DNA of 64,000 bases from Actinoplanes sp. NBRC 103695. Lineage in GTDB: Bacteria > Actinomycetota > Actinomycetes > Mycobacteriales > Micromonosporaceae. Positions 1 through 7,582 of the stretch are shown piece after piece. Under the pieces are notes generated by a model that saw nothing but the letters and a program-made list of their open reading frames with translations, searched no databases and was not told the DNA's origin. Both the position numbers and the translations under genes were made by a program. The first letter of the stretch is position 1. The number at the start of each line of letters is the position of its first letter. The stretch spans positions 101,682-165,681 of the forward strand of contig NZ_BSTL01000023.1 in the NCBI RefSeq assembly GCF_030269485.1, read 5' to 3'.

Positions 1-634
1 TGAGTGGCACCGCCCCGTCGATCAGCCGGCGGGTGCGGCGCTGGTCGGGGGACTGGTCGTACACCCAGAACAGGACCACGCCCATCCAGCCCAGCCAGAG
101 CAGCTCGGGCAGCTCGCGCCGCAGCTCCGGGTCGAGCTTGACCGACGAACCCTCGACGACGTCCCGGAACACGTCGATCGCCGCCTCCCGGGCCGGCGAC
201 GACTCCCGGGAGAACGGGCTCAGCGGCGACGTCGGCTCGGCGGCCGTCTTGAAGAACGTCGCGGCGAACGAGTGGTAGGGCGCGTTCACGTCGACCCCGG
301 CGTGCAGGGTCGCCCGCAGCCGGGTGGCGAAGTCCCGCTCGGACTCCAGCAGCGGCGCGACCGCGCCCCGGAGCGACGCCTGGCTGCGGTCGTAGAACCC
401 CTGGATCAGGTGTTCCTTCGAGTCGAAGTAGTAGTACGCGTTCCCGACCGCGACGCCCGCCTCCTTGGCGATCGCCCGCATCGTCGTCTCCGCGTACCCC
501 CGCTCCCGGAACAGCCGCAGCGCCGTCTCCAGGATCAGCTGCCGGGTCTGCTCCCCGCGCGCCCGGCCTCGCCGGGGAGCAGCGGCAGCGGGCGCCGCGG
601 GGGTGTCATCGGCAGGTGTCGTCACACCCGTCAC
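1..634 (-). CDS. TetR/AcrR-family transcriptional regulator (C-terminus cut by window edge)
   Basis: Reading leftwards from a GTG at 634, the protein has an Ala/Pro/Arg-rich leader of about 25 residues and then a typical TetR N-terminal helix-turn-helix: LILETALRLFRERGYAETT, then AIAKEAGVAVGNAYYYFDSK. A helical ligand-binding domain follows and continues past position 1, so the C-terminus is missing. A second GTG at 625 is an alternative start. The start lies inside the 3' end of the DCC gene (29-nt overlap), so it is the third gene of a leftward operon with the membrane protein and the DCC protein. Two identical palindromes before the first gene are its likely operators, giving autoregulation of the whole operon. 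The ligand is unknown. Confidence 0.85.
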   Translation of the reverse strand, partial: MTGVTTPADDTPAAPAAAAPRRGRARGEQTRQLILETALRLFRERGYAETTMRAIAKEAGVAVGNAYYYFDSKEHLIQGFYDRSQASLRGAVAPLLESERDFATRLRATLHAGVDVNAPYHSFAATFFKTAAEPTSPLSPFSRESSPAREAAIDVFRDVVEGSSVKLDPELRRELPELLWLGWMGVVLFWVYDQSPDQRRTRRLIDGAVPL

Positions 635-1031
635 CGTAGTCCGCCCCTCTGGTCTGCCGGCGGACGGCGCTGGCCGCCTTGATGAACGTGCGAGCCGCCG
701 GGAGCAGGCTCGGGGTGCTCAGCCGCTCGGCCATGCCGCGGTAGTCGGCCAGCGCCCACAGGCAGGCCAGCCACGCGCCGTCGTCCGCATACACGTCACC
801 GCCGTCGCTGATCACGGTCAGATCGCGCAGGGTGGCGCGGTGGTCCAGGCCCGGGAAGCGGGCCCGGGCCTCGGGTGAGGCGGCCGGGACAAATTCGAGG
901 GGTACGAGCTGAGCACGGCTTTCCAGCCACCGGTGGGCGGCGCGGCAGACGGGGCACTGCTCGTCGTACAGAACCGTGAAGAACCTGATCCGGCCGGCCC
1001 CGTGACCGGCCGGATCGGTGTTCACAGTCAC
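606..1031 (-). CDS. DCC-family (DUF393) thiol-disulfide oxidoreductase-like protein
   Basis: A 141-residue protein with the family opening FFTVLYDEQCPVCRAAHRWL, in which a CxxC (Cys-Pro-Val-Cys) pair follows a YD motif near the N-terminus; a C-terminal GCDDTC supplies two more cysteines. DCC proteins are small thioredoxin-like proteins of uncertain substrate. The GTG at 1031 is chosen because it overlaps the upstream stop codon as GTGA, a coupled arrangement repeated many times here; a GTG at 1025 is possible. It is the middle gene of the TetR-controlled operon, so it probably serves the membrane protein encoded before it, perhaps in redox handling at the membrane (inference). Confidence 0.8.
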   Translation of the reverse strand: MTVNTDPAGHGAGRIRFFTVLYDEQCPVCRAAHRWLESRAQLVPLEFVPAASPEARARFPGLDHRATLRDLTVISDGGDVYADDGAWLACLWALADYRGMAERLSTPSLLPAARTFIKAASAVRRQTRGADYGDGCDDTCR

Positions 1032-1519
1032 GCGGGGGCCGGGGGAGGAGTGGCCCCTGGGCGCGGTGACGTACCTGGGACGGGCGGATGGCTCGGCCAG
1101 TTCCCTCCGGCGGGCGGATTTTGCGGGTGCCCTGGGAGGCGGCCGACGGGAGGCAGCGGCGGTTGCTGCTGTTGCTGGCGGAGGCGGCCGCGGCGGTACC
1201 TGTTGAGGAAGAAGACGTTGAAGAAGTGCAGGACGCCGAGTACGAGCAGCACGAGGCCGATCTTCCAGGACAGTGTCTCCAGCGCCTTGGCGGCCGACGG
1301 GATCGTGGCGGCCGACGTCATGGCGACCGCTACGTAGCCGAGGTTGAGCAGGTAGAACCCCATCACGAGCAGCTGATTGATGGCGTGGGCGAGCTTGCTG
1401 TCCTGGAAGACGTCCTCCAGGAACACCATCCCGTTCTTCGACAGCGTGGTGGCCACCCAGATGGTGAGCCCGACGCTGATCGCCAGGTAGGCGAGGTACA
1501 TCCAGACCTTGTGGTCCAT
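1028..1519 (-). CDS. small integral membrane protein with Pro-rich tail, unknown function
   Basis: A 163-residue protein with about three hydrophobic segments (roughly residues 6-24, 48-70 and 83-103), then a basic stretch (RYRRGRLR), a poly-Gln run of five and a Pro/Gly-rich cytoplasmic-looking tail. I do not recognise the family. A good ribosome binding site (AGAGGAGA) lies about 5 nt before the ATG at 1519. It is the first gene of a three-gene operon with the DCC protein and TetR regulator, and the paired TetR-type palindromes start 15 nt before its ATG. It is therefore the most direct regulatory target of the TetR protein. Confidence 0.75.
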   Translation of the reverse strand: MDHKVWMYLAYLAISVGLTIWVATTLSKNGMVFLEDVFQDSKLAHAINQLLVMGFYLLNLGYVAVAMTSAATIPSAAKALETLSWKIGLVLLVLGVLHFFNVFFLNRYRRGRLRQQQQQPPLPPVGRLPGHPQNPPAGGNWPSHPPVPGTSPRPGATPPPAPA

Positions 1520-1533
1520 CGACTTCTCCTCTC

Positions 1534-1581
1534 TTGAACGTGTTCAACTAGCATCATGCGCTAGTTCTTGAACGTGTTCAA
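1534..1581. promoter_or_regulatory. paired TetR-type operators
   Basis: TTGAACGTGTTCAA occurs at 1534-1547 and again, identically, at 1568-1581. Each is an inverted repeat (TTGAAC, two bases, GTTCAA) and the centres are 34 bp apart, about three helical turns. Between them AACTAGC (1546-1552) and GCTAGTT (1560-1566) form a further inverted repeat. The cluster sits just before the membrane-protein/DCC/tetR operon, so binding of the TetR protein here would autoregulate the operon (inference). Confidence 0.75.
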
Positions 1582-1605
1582 GAGTGGGTGTGATCACTGC
1601 GGGTG

Positions 1606-3048
1606 CTACGGCGTCAGGTTCAGCGCCTCGGCTGCGGCTCGGCTGTTGGCCTGGGAAGCGCCGAACGACGTGATGAACGTTGCCGCGCCGGTGGGCCGCC
1701 AAGGGGACGGCCAGCCCATCTCGACCACGGCTACGCGGTGTGTTGTGGTCACGGCGTTGATCAGGGTTCTCGCGGGCTCGCTCCGGTAGAGGCGGCGGCC
1801 TGCGATGATCACGGGGCGGTCTGCGGGGAGGTCGGCCGGGCTGATTTCGCTCGCGGGGGCTATCAGCTTGCTGTCCCGTGGGGTCAGCGGCGCCAGGCCC
1901 CACGGGACCTTGCCCTCGGCGATGGAGTGCGGGGCGTCCAGCTGGATCAGCAGGGCCTGGGCGAAGCCTGTGGGGTCGCCCTCGATCTTGATCGCCCGGC
2001 GGGCGGCCTCGAGGCCGATGGTTGCGCTGTGTGGCTGGGGCGTGCGCGGGCGGGTGGTCCAGGTTGCCAAGGCTGCGGTACGGGTGGCCGCGTCCTCCAG
2101 GCGCGACAGCGGCAGGCGGCCGGCTGTCACGGCTGCGGCTACCTCTTCGACCACGTGGTCGATCAGCTCGGGGGTCACCTGGGCGCCTATGCACAGGAGG
2201 TCGGCTCCGGCCGTCAGGGCGCGGGCTGCCGCGGCGCCTACGCTGCCGGCGGTCAGGACGGCGCCGGCCATCTCCAGGGCGTCGGTGATGATCGCGCCCT
2301 GGAAGCCCAGTTCCTCGCGGAGCAGGGTTCGTAGGATGGTGGGGCTAAACGTCGCCGGGTCGTCGCCTGTCAGTGCGGGGATGCGGATGTGGGCCGTCAT
2401 GATCGCCTGGGTGCCCGCCTCGACGGCGGCGGCGAACGGCGGCAGGTCGCGGGCGGTCAGCAGCGCCCGATCGGCGTCGATGGTGGGCAGGGACGTGTGG
2501 GAGTCGGACGTTGTCGAGCCGTGGCCGGGGAAATGCTTGGTGCAGGCGGCCACACCCGTCGACTGGAGACCCTTCACCGCGGCGGCGGTGTGGCGGGCGG
2601 TGACGGTGGGGTCGGCGCTGAAGGCGCGCGTACCGATGACGAGGTTGTGGGTTGTGGTGTTGACGTCTGCCGTGGGGGCGAGATCGATGTCGATGCCCAG
2701 GGCGGCCAGTTCCGAGCCGACCGCCTGGTAGATGTCGTGGGTCAGGACCGGGTCGTCGACCGCGCCCAGGGCCGTGTTGCCGGGGTAGGGGCTGCCGGTC
2801 GCATGGCCCAGACGGGTGACATCGCCCGCCTCCTCGTCCATCGCCACCAGAACGCCGGGGCGGACGGAATGAAGCTGAGATGTCATTGTCGACACGTCAA
2901 CCGGATTGGTTATGTTGCTGGCGAACAGCGTTTGCCCCGCCAGGCCGTCGCTGAGGAGTTGCAGTGACCAGTCGGGCGCCGACGGGCCGGGAAAGGCGGC
3001 CAGAAGTGTCCGAAGGGTGAGACGACGGAGCCCGGGATCGATCGGCAT
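1606..3048 (-). CDS. glycoside hydrolase family 3 (NagZ-like beta-N-acetylhexosaminidase)
   Basis: About 480 residues with the GH3 TIM-barrel landmarks: MDEEAGDVTRL near residue 70, the DLAPTADVN strand, the catalytic-loop KHFPGHGSTTSDSH (its His-Gly-Ser/Asp-Ser-His region carries the acid/base in NagZ-type enzymes) and ITDALEM with the nucleophile Asp. No signal peptide is evident, so it is probably cytoplasmic and acts on muropeptides or other GlcNAc-containing sugars. The C-terminal ~130 residues form an extra domain seen in longer actinobacterial members. The ATG at 3048 has GGGAGGGA 7 nt upstream; an in-frame start at 3108 is less likely. It is divergent from the ROK regulator gene, which may control it. 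Confidence 0.85.
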   Translation of the reverse strand: MPIDPGLRRLTLRTLLAAFPGPSAPDWSLQLLSDGLAGQTLFASNITNPVDVSTMTSQLHSVRPGVLVAMDEEAGDVTRLGHATGSPYPGNTALGAVDDPVLTHDIYQAVGSELAALGIDIDLAPTADVNTTTHNLVIGTRAFSADPTVTARHTAAAVKGLQSTGVAACTKHFPGHGSTTSDSHTSLPTIDADRALLTARDLPPFAAAVEAGTQAIMTAHIRIPALTGDDPATFSPTILRTLLREELGFQGAIITDALEMAGAVLTAGSVGAAAARALTAGADLLCIGAQVTPELIDHVVEEVAAAVTAGRLPLSRLEDAATRTAALATWTTRPRTPQPHSATIGLEAARRAIKIEGDPTGFAQALLIQLDAPHSIAEGKVPWGLAPLTPRDSKLIAPASEISPADLPADRPVIIAGRRLYRSEPARTLINAVTTTHRVAVVEMGWPSPWRPTGAATFITSFGASQANSRAAAEALNLTP

Positions 3049-3143
3049 GGTGTCCCTCCCGCGCGGCCGGCGACCCCCGGTGCGCGATTGTTCGATGCCA
3101 ACTGGCATCCCCGCGCAATATTCTCGCCTGGGAGACCCGCTGC

Positions 3144-3172
3144 TGCTCAGATGGTCATCCGTTCAATAGAAT
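3144..3172 (+). promoter_or_regulatory. candidate promoter of the ROK gene
   Basis: TAGAAT at 3167-3172 is a good -10 hexamer; a weak -35-like TGCTCA lies 17 bp upstream at 3144. The transcript would begin near 3179, ahead of both possible ROK starts. Downstream, TAGG...CCTA around 3172-3187 is a short imperfect palindrome that could be an operator. Confidence 0.35.
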
Positions 3173-3205
3173 AGGAAACCAACCTAAATGGCAGGGGATT
3201 TCAAC

Positions 3206-4384
3206 ATGGCCGCCACGCGTCTCCCGGGCACGCCCCGGCTGTTGCGGGCACTCAACGACCGCGCGGCGCTCGAACTGCTGCTCAGCCGTGGTCCGCTGAC
3301 TCGCGCGCAGCTCGGTGAGATGACCGGCCTCAGCAAGGTCACCGCGTCCCAGCTGGTGGAACGGCTGGAGGAGCGCGGCCTGGTCCGGCGGGTCGGCGAG
3401 CAGGCCGGTGGGCGCGGCCCGAACGCACAGCTCTACGCGGTCACGCCGGGCAGTGCCCACGTGATCGGCGTCGAGGTCGGACCCGACCAGGTCACCGCGG
3501 CGTGCGCGGACATCACCGGCGCGATCATCGGCCGGGTCGAACACTCCACCAAGGACACCGACGACCCGGTCGGCGTGGTGCACAGCGCGGTGATGCAGGC
3601 CGCCGGGCGGGCCGGCGCCGACATGTCCTCCGTACGCCGGGTGGTGCTGGGCACGCCCGGTCTGGTCGACCCGGAGTCCGGCGAGATCTCGTTCGCGTAC
3701 GACCTGCCGCGCTGGCACCGCGGCCTGCTGGACGACCTGCGCCGCGACCTCAACATCCCGGTCTCGTTCTGCAACGACGTCAACCTGGCGGCGGTCGCCG
3801 AGGCGCACAACGGCGCGGCCAAGGGCGTCAAGGACTTCGCGTTGATCTGGGTCGGCCGCGGCGTCGGCCTGGCCACCATGATCAACGGACGGGTGCATCA
3901 GGGCGCGACCGGCGCCGCCGGCGAGATCGGCTGGCTGCCGGTGCCCGGCGCGGAGGTTCCGCGCAACGTGGCCCGGCGCGGCGTGCGAGGCGCGTTCCAG
4001 GCGCTCGTCGGTGCGGACACGGTCAAGACGATCGGCAAGCTGCACGGCTTCCGGGGTGCGGAGGGCGCCGACGTGGTGCGGGCCGCGGTGGCCGCGGGCG
4101 AGGCCGGTGACCCGGTGCTCGACGAACTCGCCGGCCGGCTGGCGCTCGGCGTCGCGTCCATCTGCGTGGTCCTGGACCCGCCCCTGGTGGTGCTGGCCGG
4201 CGAGATCGGGCAGGCCGGTGGCGCCGACCTGGCCGGCCGCGTGGAGCGCGAGGTGGCGGCGATCACACTGGTCGCGCCGAAGGTCGTACCCGGCGAGGTC
4301 GCGGTCGAGCCGGTGCTGCACGGTGCGATGCGGACGGCGCTGGATGCCGTACGCGATGAGGTCTTCGGGTCGACGACAGGGTGA
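3206..4384 (+). CDS. ROK-family transcriptional regulator
   Basis: The N-terminal ~70 residues are a winged helix-turn-helix (LTRAQLGEMTGLSKVTASQL). A sugar-kinase-like ROK domain follows, recognisable from VIGVEVGPDQ, CNDVNLAAVAEA and GRGVGLATMINGRVHQGATG. The ATP loop is degenerate (EVGPD for DxGGT) and the ROK zinc-binding cysteine cluster is missing, so it is likely a sugar-responsive repressor without kinase activity. I place the start at 3206 because AGGGGA lies 7 nt upstream; the ATG at 3188 is the alternative. It is divergent from the GH3 gene, suggesting control by an amino-sugar or similar ligand. Confidence 0.85.
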   Translation: MAATRLPGTPRLLRALNDRAALELLLSRGPLTRAQLGEMTGLSKVTASQLVERLEERGLVRRVGEQAGGRGPNAQLYAVTPGSAHVIGVEVGPDQVTAACADITGAIIGRVEHSTKDTDDPVGVVHSAVMQAAGRAGADMSSVRRVVLGTPGLVDPESGEISFAYDLPRWHRGLLDDLRRDLNIPVSFCNDVNLAAVAEAHNGAAKGVKDFALIWVGRGVGLATMINGRVHQGATGAAGEIGWLPVPGAEVPRNVARRGVRGAFQALVGADTVKTIGKLHGFRGAEGADVVRAAVAAGEAGDPVLDELAGRLALGVASICVVLDPPLVVLAGEIGQAGGADLAGRVEREVAAITLVAPKVVPGEVAVEPVLHGAMRTALDAVRDEVFGSTTG

Positions 4385-4411
4385 GACCGCCGGGCGTGAT
4401 TGGATGGTGCC

Positions 4412-5227
4412 GTGCCTGAGGCTGCTGTCGCCATCCCGCCCGACGAAGACACCGTTCTCGCGTTCGACAACGTGAGTGTGGTCCGGAGCGGCAACCACCT
4501 GTTGCGCAATCTGAGCTGGCAGGTGGAGCTGGACGAGCGATGGGTGGTCCTCGGCCCGAACGGCGCGGGCAAGACCACCCTGCTCAACCTGGCGACCGGC
4601 CGGATGCACCCGACCCGCGGCACGGCGTACGTGCTGGGAGAGCGCCTCGGCCGGACCGACATCACCGAGCTGCGGACCCGGATCGGGCTCACCACCGGGC
4701 AGTTCGCCGAGAGCATCCCGGCCGGCGAGCGGGTCCTCGACGTGGTCGTCACGGCGGCCTGGTCGGTGGTCGGGCGCTGGCGTGAGACGTACGACCCGCA
4801 GGACGAGGCGCGGGGCCGGGCGCTGCTCGGCCAGCTCGGCATGGGCGGGCTGGTCGACCGTACGTTCGGCACCCTCTCCGAGGGCGAACGCAAGCGCACC
4901 CAGATCGCCCGCGCCCTGATGACCGACCCCGAGATGATGCTGCTCGACGAGCCCACCGCGGGTCTCGACCTGGGCGGCCGCGAGGACCTGCTGGCCCGGC
5001 TGACCGAGCTCGCCGAGGACCCGGACGCGCCCGCCATGGTGCTGGTCACCCACCACGTGGAGGAGATCCCGCCCGGCTTCACCCACGCGCTGCTGCTGCG
5101 CGAGGGCGCGGTCGTGGCGGCCGGTCTGCTCGGCGAGACGGTGACCGCCGACAACCTGTCCAAGACCTTCGGGCTGCCACTCGTCGTGGAGCGGCGCGGC
5201 GACCGGTACACCGCCCGGGCGGCGTGA
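4412..5227 (+). CDS. ABC transporter ATP-binding protein
   Basis: A single nucleotide-binding domain of 271 residues: Walker A GPNGAGKTT near residue 47, signature LSEGERKR, Walker B MMLLDEP, D-loop and switch His in THH. The layout resembles the stand-alone ATPases annotated as ModF- or YlmA-like. No permease gene is adjacent, so its partner is unknown. The GTG at 4412 is chosen, 27 nt after the ROK stop; TTG at 4400 is possible. Its stop overlaps the ribokinase start. Confidence 0.8.
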   Translation: MPEAAVAIPPDEDTVLAFDNVSVVRSGNHLLRNLSWQVELDERWVVLGPNGAGKTTLLNLATGRMHPTRGTAYVLGERLGRTDITELRTRIGLTTGQFAESIPAGERVLDVVVTAAWSVVGRWRETYDPQDEARGRALLGQLGMGGLVDRTFGTLSEGERKRTQIARALMTDPEMMLLDEPTAGLDLGGREDLLARLTELAEDPDAPAMVLVTHHVEEIPPGFTHALLLREGAVVAAGLLGETVTADNLSKTFGLPLVVERRGDRYTARAA

Positions 5228-6117
5228 TGAAGCCCCGGGTCGCGGTGGTCGGCAGCGCCAACATGGACCTGGTCGGTCTGGCGTCCCGCCTGCCCGCGCC
5301 CGGTGAGACGGTGCTCGGCGACGACTTCGTCATGACGCCGGGCGGCAAGGGCGCCAACCAGGCGATCGCGGCGGCCCGCGCGGGCGGCGACTGCACGTTC
5401 CTCGGTGCGCTCGGCTCGGACTCGTTCGGCGTCACGATCAACGCCCGGCTCGCCGCCGCCGGTGTGGACATCTCCGCGGTGCGCACCAGCTACGGCTCGT
5501 CCGGCGTCGCGGTGATCATGGTGGACCGCGCGGGGGAGAACGCGATCCTGGTCAGTCCCGGCGCCAACCGGACCTTCGTCAACCTCTCGGACGCCGAGAA
5601 GACGCTGATCGCCGACGCCGACGTGCTCGTCTGCCAGCAGGAGATCCCGGCCGCCACGGTGACCGAGGCCGCACGCGCGGCCCAGGCCGGCAGCACCCGG
5701 GTGCTGCTCAACGCGGCGCCGGCCCGCGAGCTGCCGCCCGAGCTGCTGGCCGCGGTCGACCTGCTGGTCGTCAACGAGGGCGAGGCCCAGGCGATCACCG
5801 GCGGCACCGATCCCGACGTGGACCGGCTGCTCGAGGTGGTCCCGCGGGTGGTGCTCACGCTCGGTGGCGCGGGCGCCTGGTACGCCGACCGGGACGGCAC
5901 GTCGGTGAAGGTGCCGGCGTTCCCGGTCGAGGTGGTCGACACGACGGCGGCCGGGGACGCGTTCTGCGGCGCGCTGGCCGTGGCCTGGGGCGAGGACCGC
6001 GACCTCGCCGACGCGGTGCGCTGGGCGTCGGCTGCGGGTGCCGCGTGCGTACGCAAGCTCGGCGCGTACCCGTCACTGCCCACCCGGGCCGACATCGAGG
6101 CCCTCTACAACGGCTGA
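5227..6117 (+). CDS. rbsK: ribokinase (PfkB family)
   Basis: About 296 residues with the PfkB signatures: N-terminal VVGSANMDLVG, the substrate loop GGKGANQAIAAARAGG, and the C-terminal anion-hole/catalytic-base motif DTTAAGDAFCGALA, where the Asp after AAG is the base. Length and motifs fit ribokinase, which phosphorylates ribose to ribose-5-phosphate, but related sugars or nucleosides cannot be excluded. The ATG at 5227 overlaps the ABC stop by one base (TGATG); GTG at 5224 is an alternative. It is probably co-transcribed with the ABC ATPase and perhaps the ROK regulator, an arrangement that suits sugar use. Confidence 0.85.
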   Translation: MKPRVAVVGSANMDLVGLASRLPAPGETVLGDDFVMTPGGKGANQAIAAARAGGDCTFLGALGSDSFGVTINARLAAAGVDISAVRTSYGSSGVAVIMVDRAGENAILVSPGANRTFVNLSDAEKTLIADADVLVCQQEIPAATVTEAARAAQAGSTRVLLNAAPARELPPELLAAVDLLVVNEGEAQAITGGTDPDVDRLLEVVPRVVLTLGGAGAWYADRDGTSVKVPAFPVEVVDTTAAGDAFCGALAVAWGEDRDLADAVRWASAAGAACVRKLGAYPSLPTRADIEALYNG

Positions 6118-6121
6118 CCTT

Positions 6122-6595
6122 TCAAACGCCCTCCGTGACCGCTGACCCGCCGGGCCGGTCGAATCGGATCGGCTGCGCGCCCACCAGCGCCCTCAGGTGC
6201 TGCTCCATCCGCTCGAGTTCGGCGGCCCCGATCTGCTGCGCCCACCGCCCGCGCAGGTCGTTGAAGATCTCCTCCCCGACGCGCATCACCTCGAAGCCCA
6301 GCGGCGTGACCAGCAGCCGCTTGCGCCGGGCATCGCGCGGGTCCGCCTCGACGGCCACGTATCCGCGTTCCTGAAGCACCGCGATCGTCTTCGCCGCCGA
6401 CTGCTTGGTGACCGACAGCCGCCGCCCCAGCTCGGAGGCGTTGTCGGCACCCGCGGCGATGGCCCGCATGGCGAAGTCGTGAACCGGGCGCACGTCGTCG
6501 AAGCCGCGCGCGGACAGCTCGCCGATCGCGGCATCCGCCAGCGAGCGAAAGCCGCCGAGCAGCAGAAGCGCGAGATCCGCGCCGGTGCGGGACAT
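6122..6595 (-). CDS. MarR-family transcriptional regulator
   Basis: A 157-residue winged-helix protein: helix-turn-helix ASELGRRLSVTKQSAAKTI near residue 55, wing ADPRDARRKRLLVTPLG with the usual Asp-Arg wing-tip residues, and dimerisation helices at both ends. It is divergent from the alpha/beta hydrolase gene, and two tandem copies of an imperfect palindrome lie between the two starts. It probably represses the hydrolase and itself. Its gene converges with rbsK, the stops being only 5 nt apart. Confidence 0.88.
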   Translation of the reverse strand: MSRTGADLALLLLGGFRSLADAAIGELSARGFDDVRPVHDFAMRAIAAGADNASELGRRLSVTKQSAAKTIAVLQERGYVAVEADPRDARRKRLLVTPLGFEVMRVGEEIFNDLRGRWAQQIGAAELERMEQHLRALVGAQPIRFDRPGGSAVTEGV

Positions 6596-6622
6596 GCGTC
6601 ACAGGTTACGGCCTTGAAGAAA

Positions 6623-6660
6623 GACAGCCAGGGTGTCTATATTTAGACAGCCAGGTTGTC
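6623..6660. promoter_or_regulatory. tandem MarR-type operators
   Basis: GACAGCCAGGGTGTC at 6623-6637 and GACAGCCAGGTTGTC at 6646-6660 are near-identical 15-bp direct repeats, each with GACA/TGTC inverted ends. Their starts are 23 bp apart, about two helical turns. They flank a TATATTTAG stretch that is the only AT-rich, -10-like sequence between marR and the hydrolase gene, so occupancy should block the promoter (inference). Confidence 0.7.
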
Positions 6661-6677
6661 GTTCTTGAGGAGGAGTC

Positions 6678-7487
6678 ATGGTTCTGCACTACGTCGAGGC
6701 GGGGACGGCCGGGTCGCCGATCCTGCTGGTGCACGGGTTCCCGGAGACCTCCCGGGCCTTCCGGCAGCTCATGCCGCTGCTCGCCGACCGCCACCGCGTC
6801 TTCGCCGCCGACCTGCGCGGCTTCGGCGACTCGCAGATCGTCCCCGACGACTTCGACAGCGCGGCCGCGGCCCTCGACCTGCACGAACTGATCGAGCACC
6901 TGGGCGCCGGCCCGGTCCACGTCACCGGCCAGGACATCAGCGGAGGCACGGTCTTCCGGCTCGCCACCACCTACCCCGCGGACGTGCTCAGCCTCACCGC
7001 CATCGAGACCGGCCTGGCCGGCTTCGGCGCCGAGATGCTGGCCGACGTCGCCCACGGCGGCGCCTGGCACATCGGCGTCCTCGCCGCGCCCGGCATCCCC
7101 GAGATGCTGCTGGCCGGCCGCGAACGCGAGTTCATCGCCGACTACCTGTTCCCGTCCCTGACCGCGGCCCCGATCGACGACGCGGATCTCGACGAGTTCG
7201 TGCGCGCCTACTCCCGGCCCGGCGGCTGGCGCGGGGCGGCCGGCCTCTACCGCTCCCTGCTCCACGAGGGCGACGAACTCAAGGCGCTCGCTGGCCGCCT
7301 GGCGGCGCCGGTGCTGGCGATCGGTGCCGGGTCCGGCTCGTTCACGGCCGACACCATGGCCCAGGTCGCGCCCGAGATCAGCTCGGCCCGGATCGGCGGC
7401 GGCCATTACGCCGCGATGGAGGCCCCCGAGGAACTGGCCACGGCGATGCTGGCCTTCATCGACGACATGGACCGGCGCCGATCTTGA
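6678..7487 (+). CDS. alpha/beta hydrolase, epoxide hydrolase/dehalogenase-like
   Basis: A 269-residue alpha/beta hydrolase: oxyanion-hole HGFPET near residue 20, DLRGFGDS, a nucleophile elbow GQDISGG carrying Asp in the position of the epoxide-hydrolase GHDWGG motif, and a C-terminal GGHYAAMEAPE supplying the catalytic His. An Asp nucleophile favours epoxide hydrolase or haloalkane dehalogenase chemistry over esterase activity. A strong ribosome binding site (GAGGAGGAG) precedes the ATG. Control by the divergent MarR regulator suggests induction by a small aromatic or xenobiotic compound. Confidence 0.85.
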   Translation: MVLHYVEAGTAGSPILLVHGFPETSRAFRQLMPLLADRHRVFAADLRGFGDSQIVPDDFDSAAAALDLHELIEHLGAGPVHVTGQDISGGTVFRLATTYPADVLSLTAIETGLAGFGAEMLADVAHGGAWHIGVLAAPGIPEMLLAGREREFIADYLFPSLTAAPIDDADLDEFVRAYSRPGGWRGAAGLYRSLLHEGDELKALAGRLAAPVLAIGAGSGSFTADTMAQVAPEISSARIGGGHYAAMEAPEELATAMLAFIDDMDRRRS

Positions 7488-7495
7488 ATGTCGGT

Positions 7496-7522
7496 CGCGG
7501 CCCCCGCCGCCACCCCCACCCC
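7496..7522. repeat. 27-bp GC-rich intergenic repeat, copy A
   Basis: These 27 bases match positions 48963-48989 exactly in reverse complement. The copy lies in the short gap between the hydrolase gene and the convergent chemoreceptor gene. The sequence is C/G runs, so its information content is lower than its length suggests. Confidence 0.5.
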
Positions 7523-7582
7523 GGCACTGGGTGGGTCTCAACGTAGCCGGAGATTTCGACGAACCTGTCAACTGTCCACAGG

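Noticed and set aside
3155..5086. 643-codon - strand frame opposite the ROK and ABC genes
   Set aside because: It spans two unrelated, motif-complete + strand genes, so it cannot be a conserved gene.
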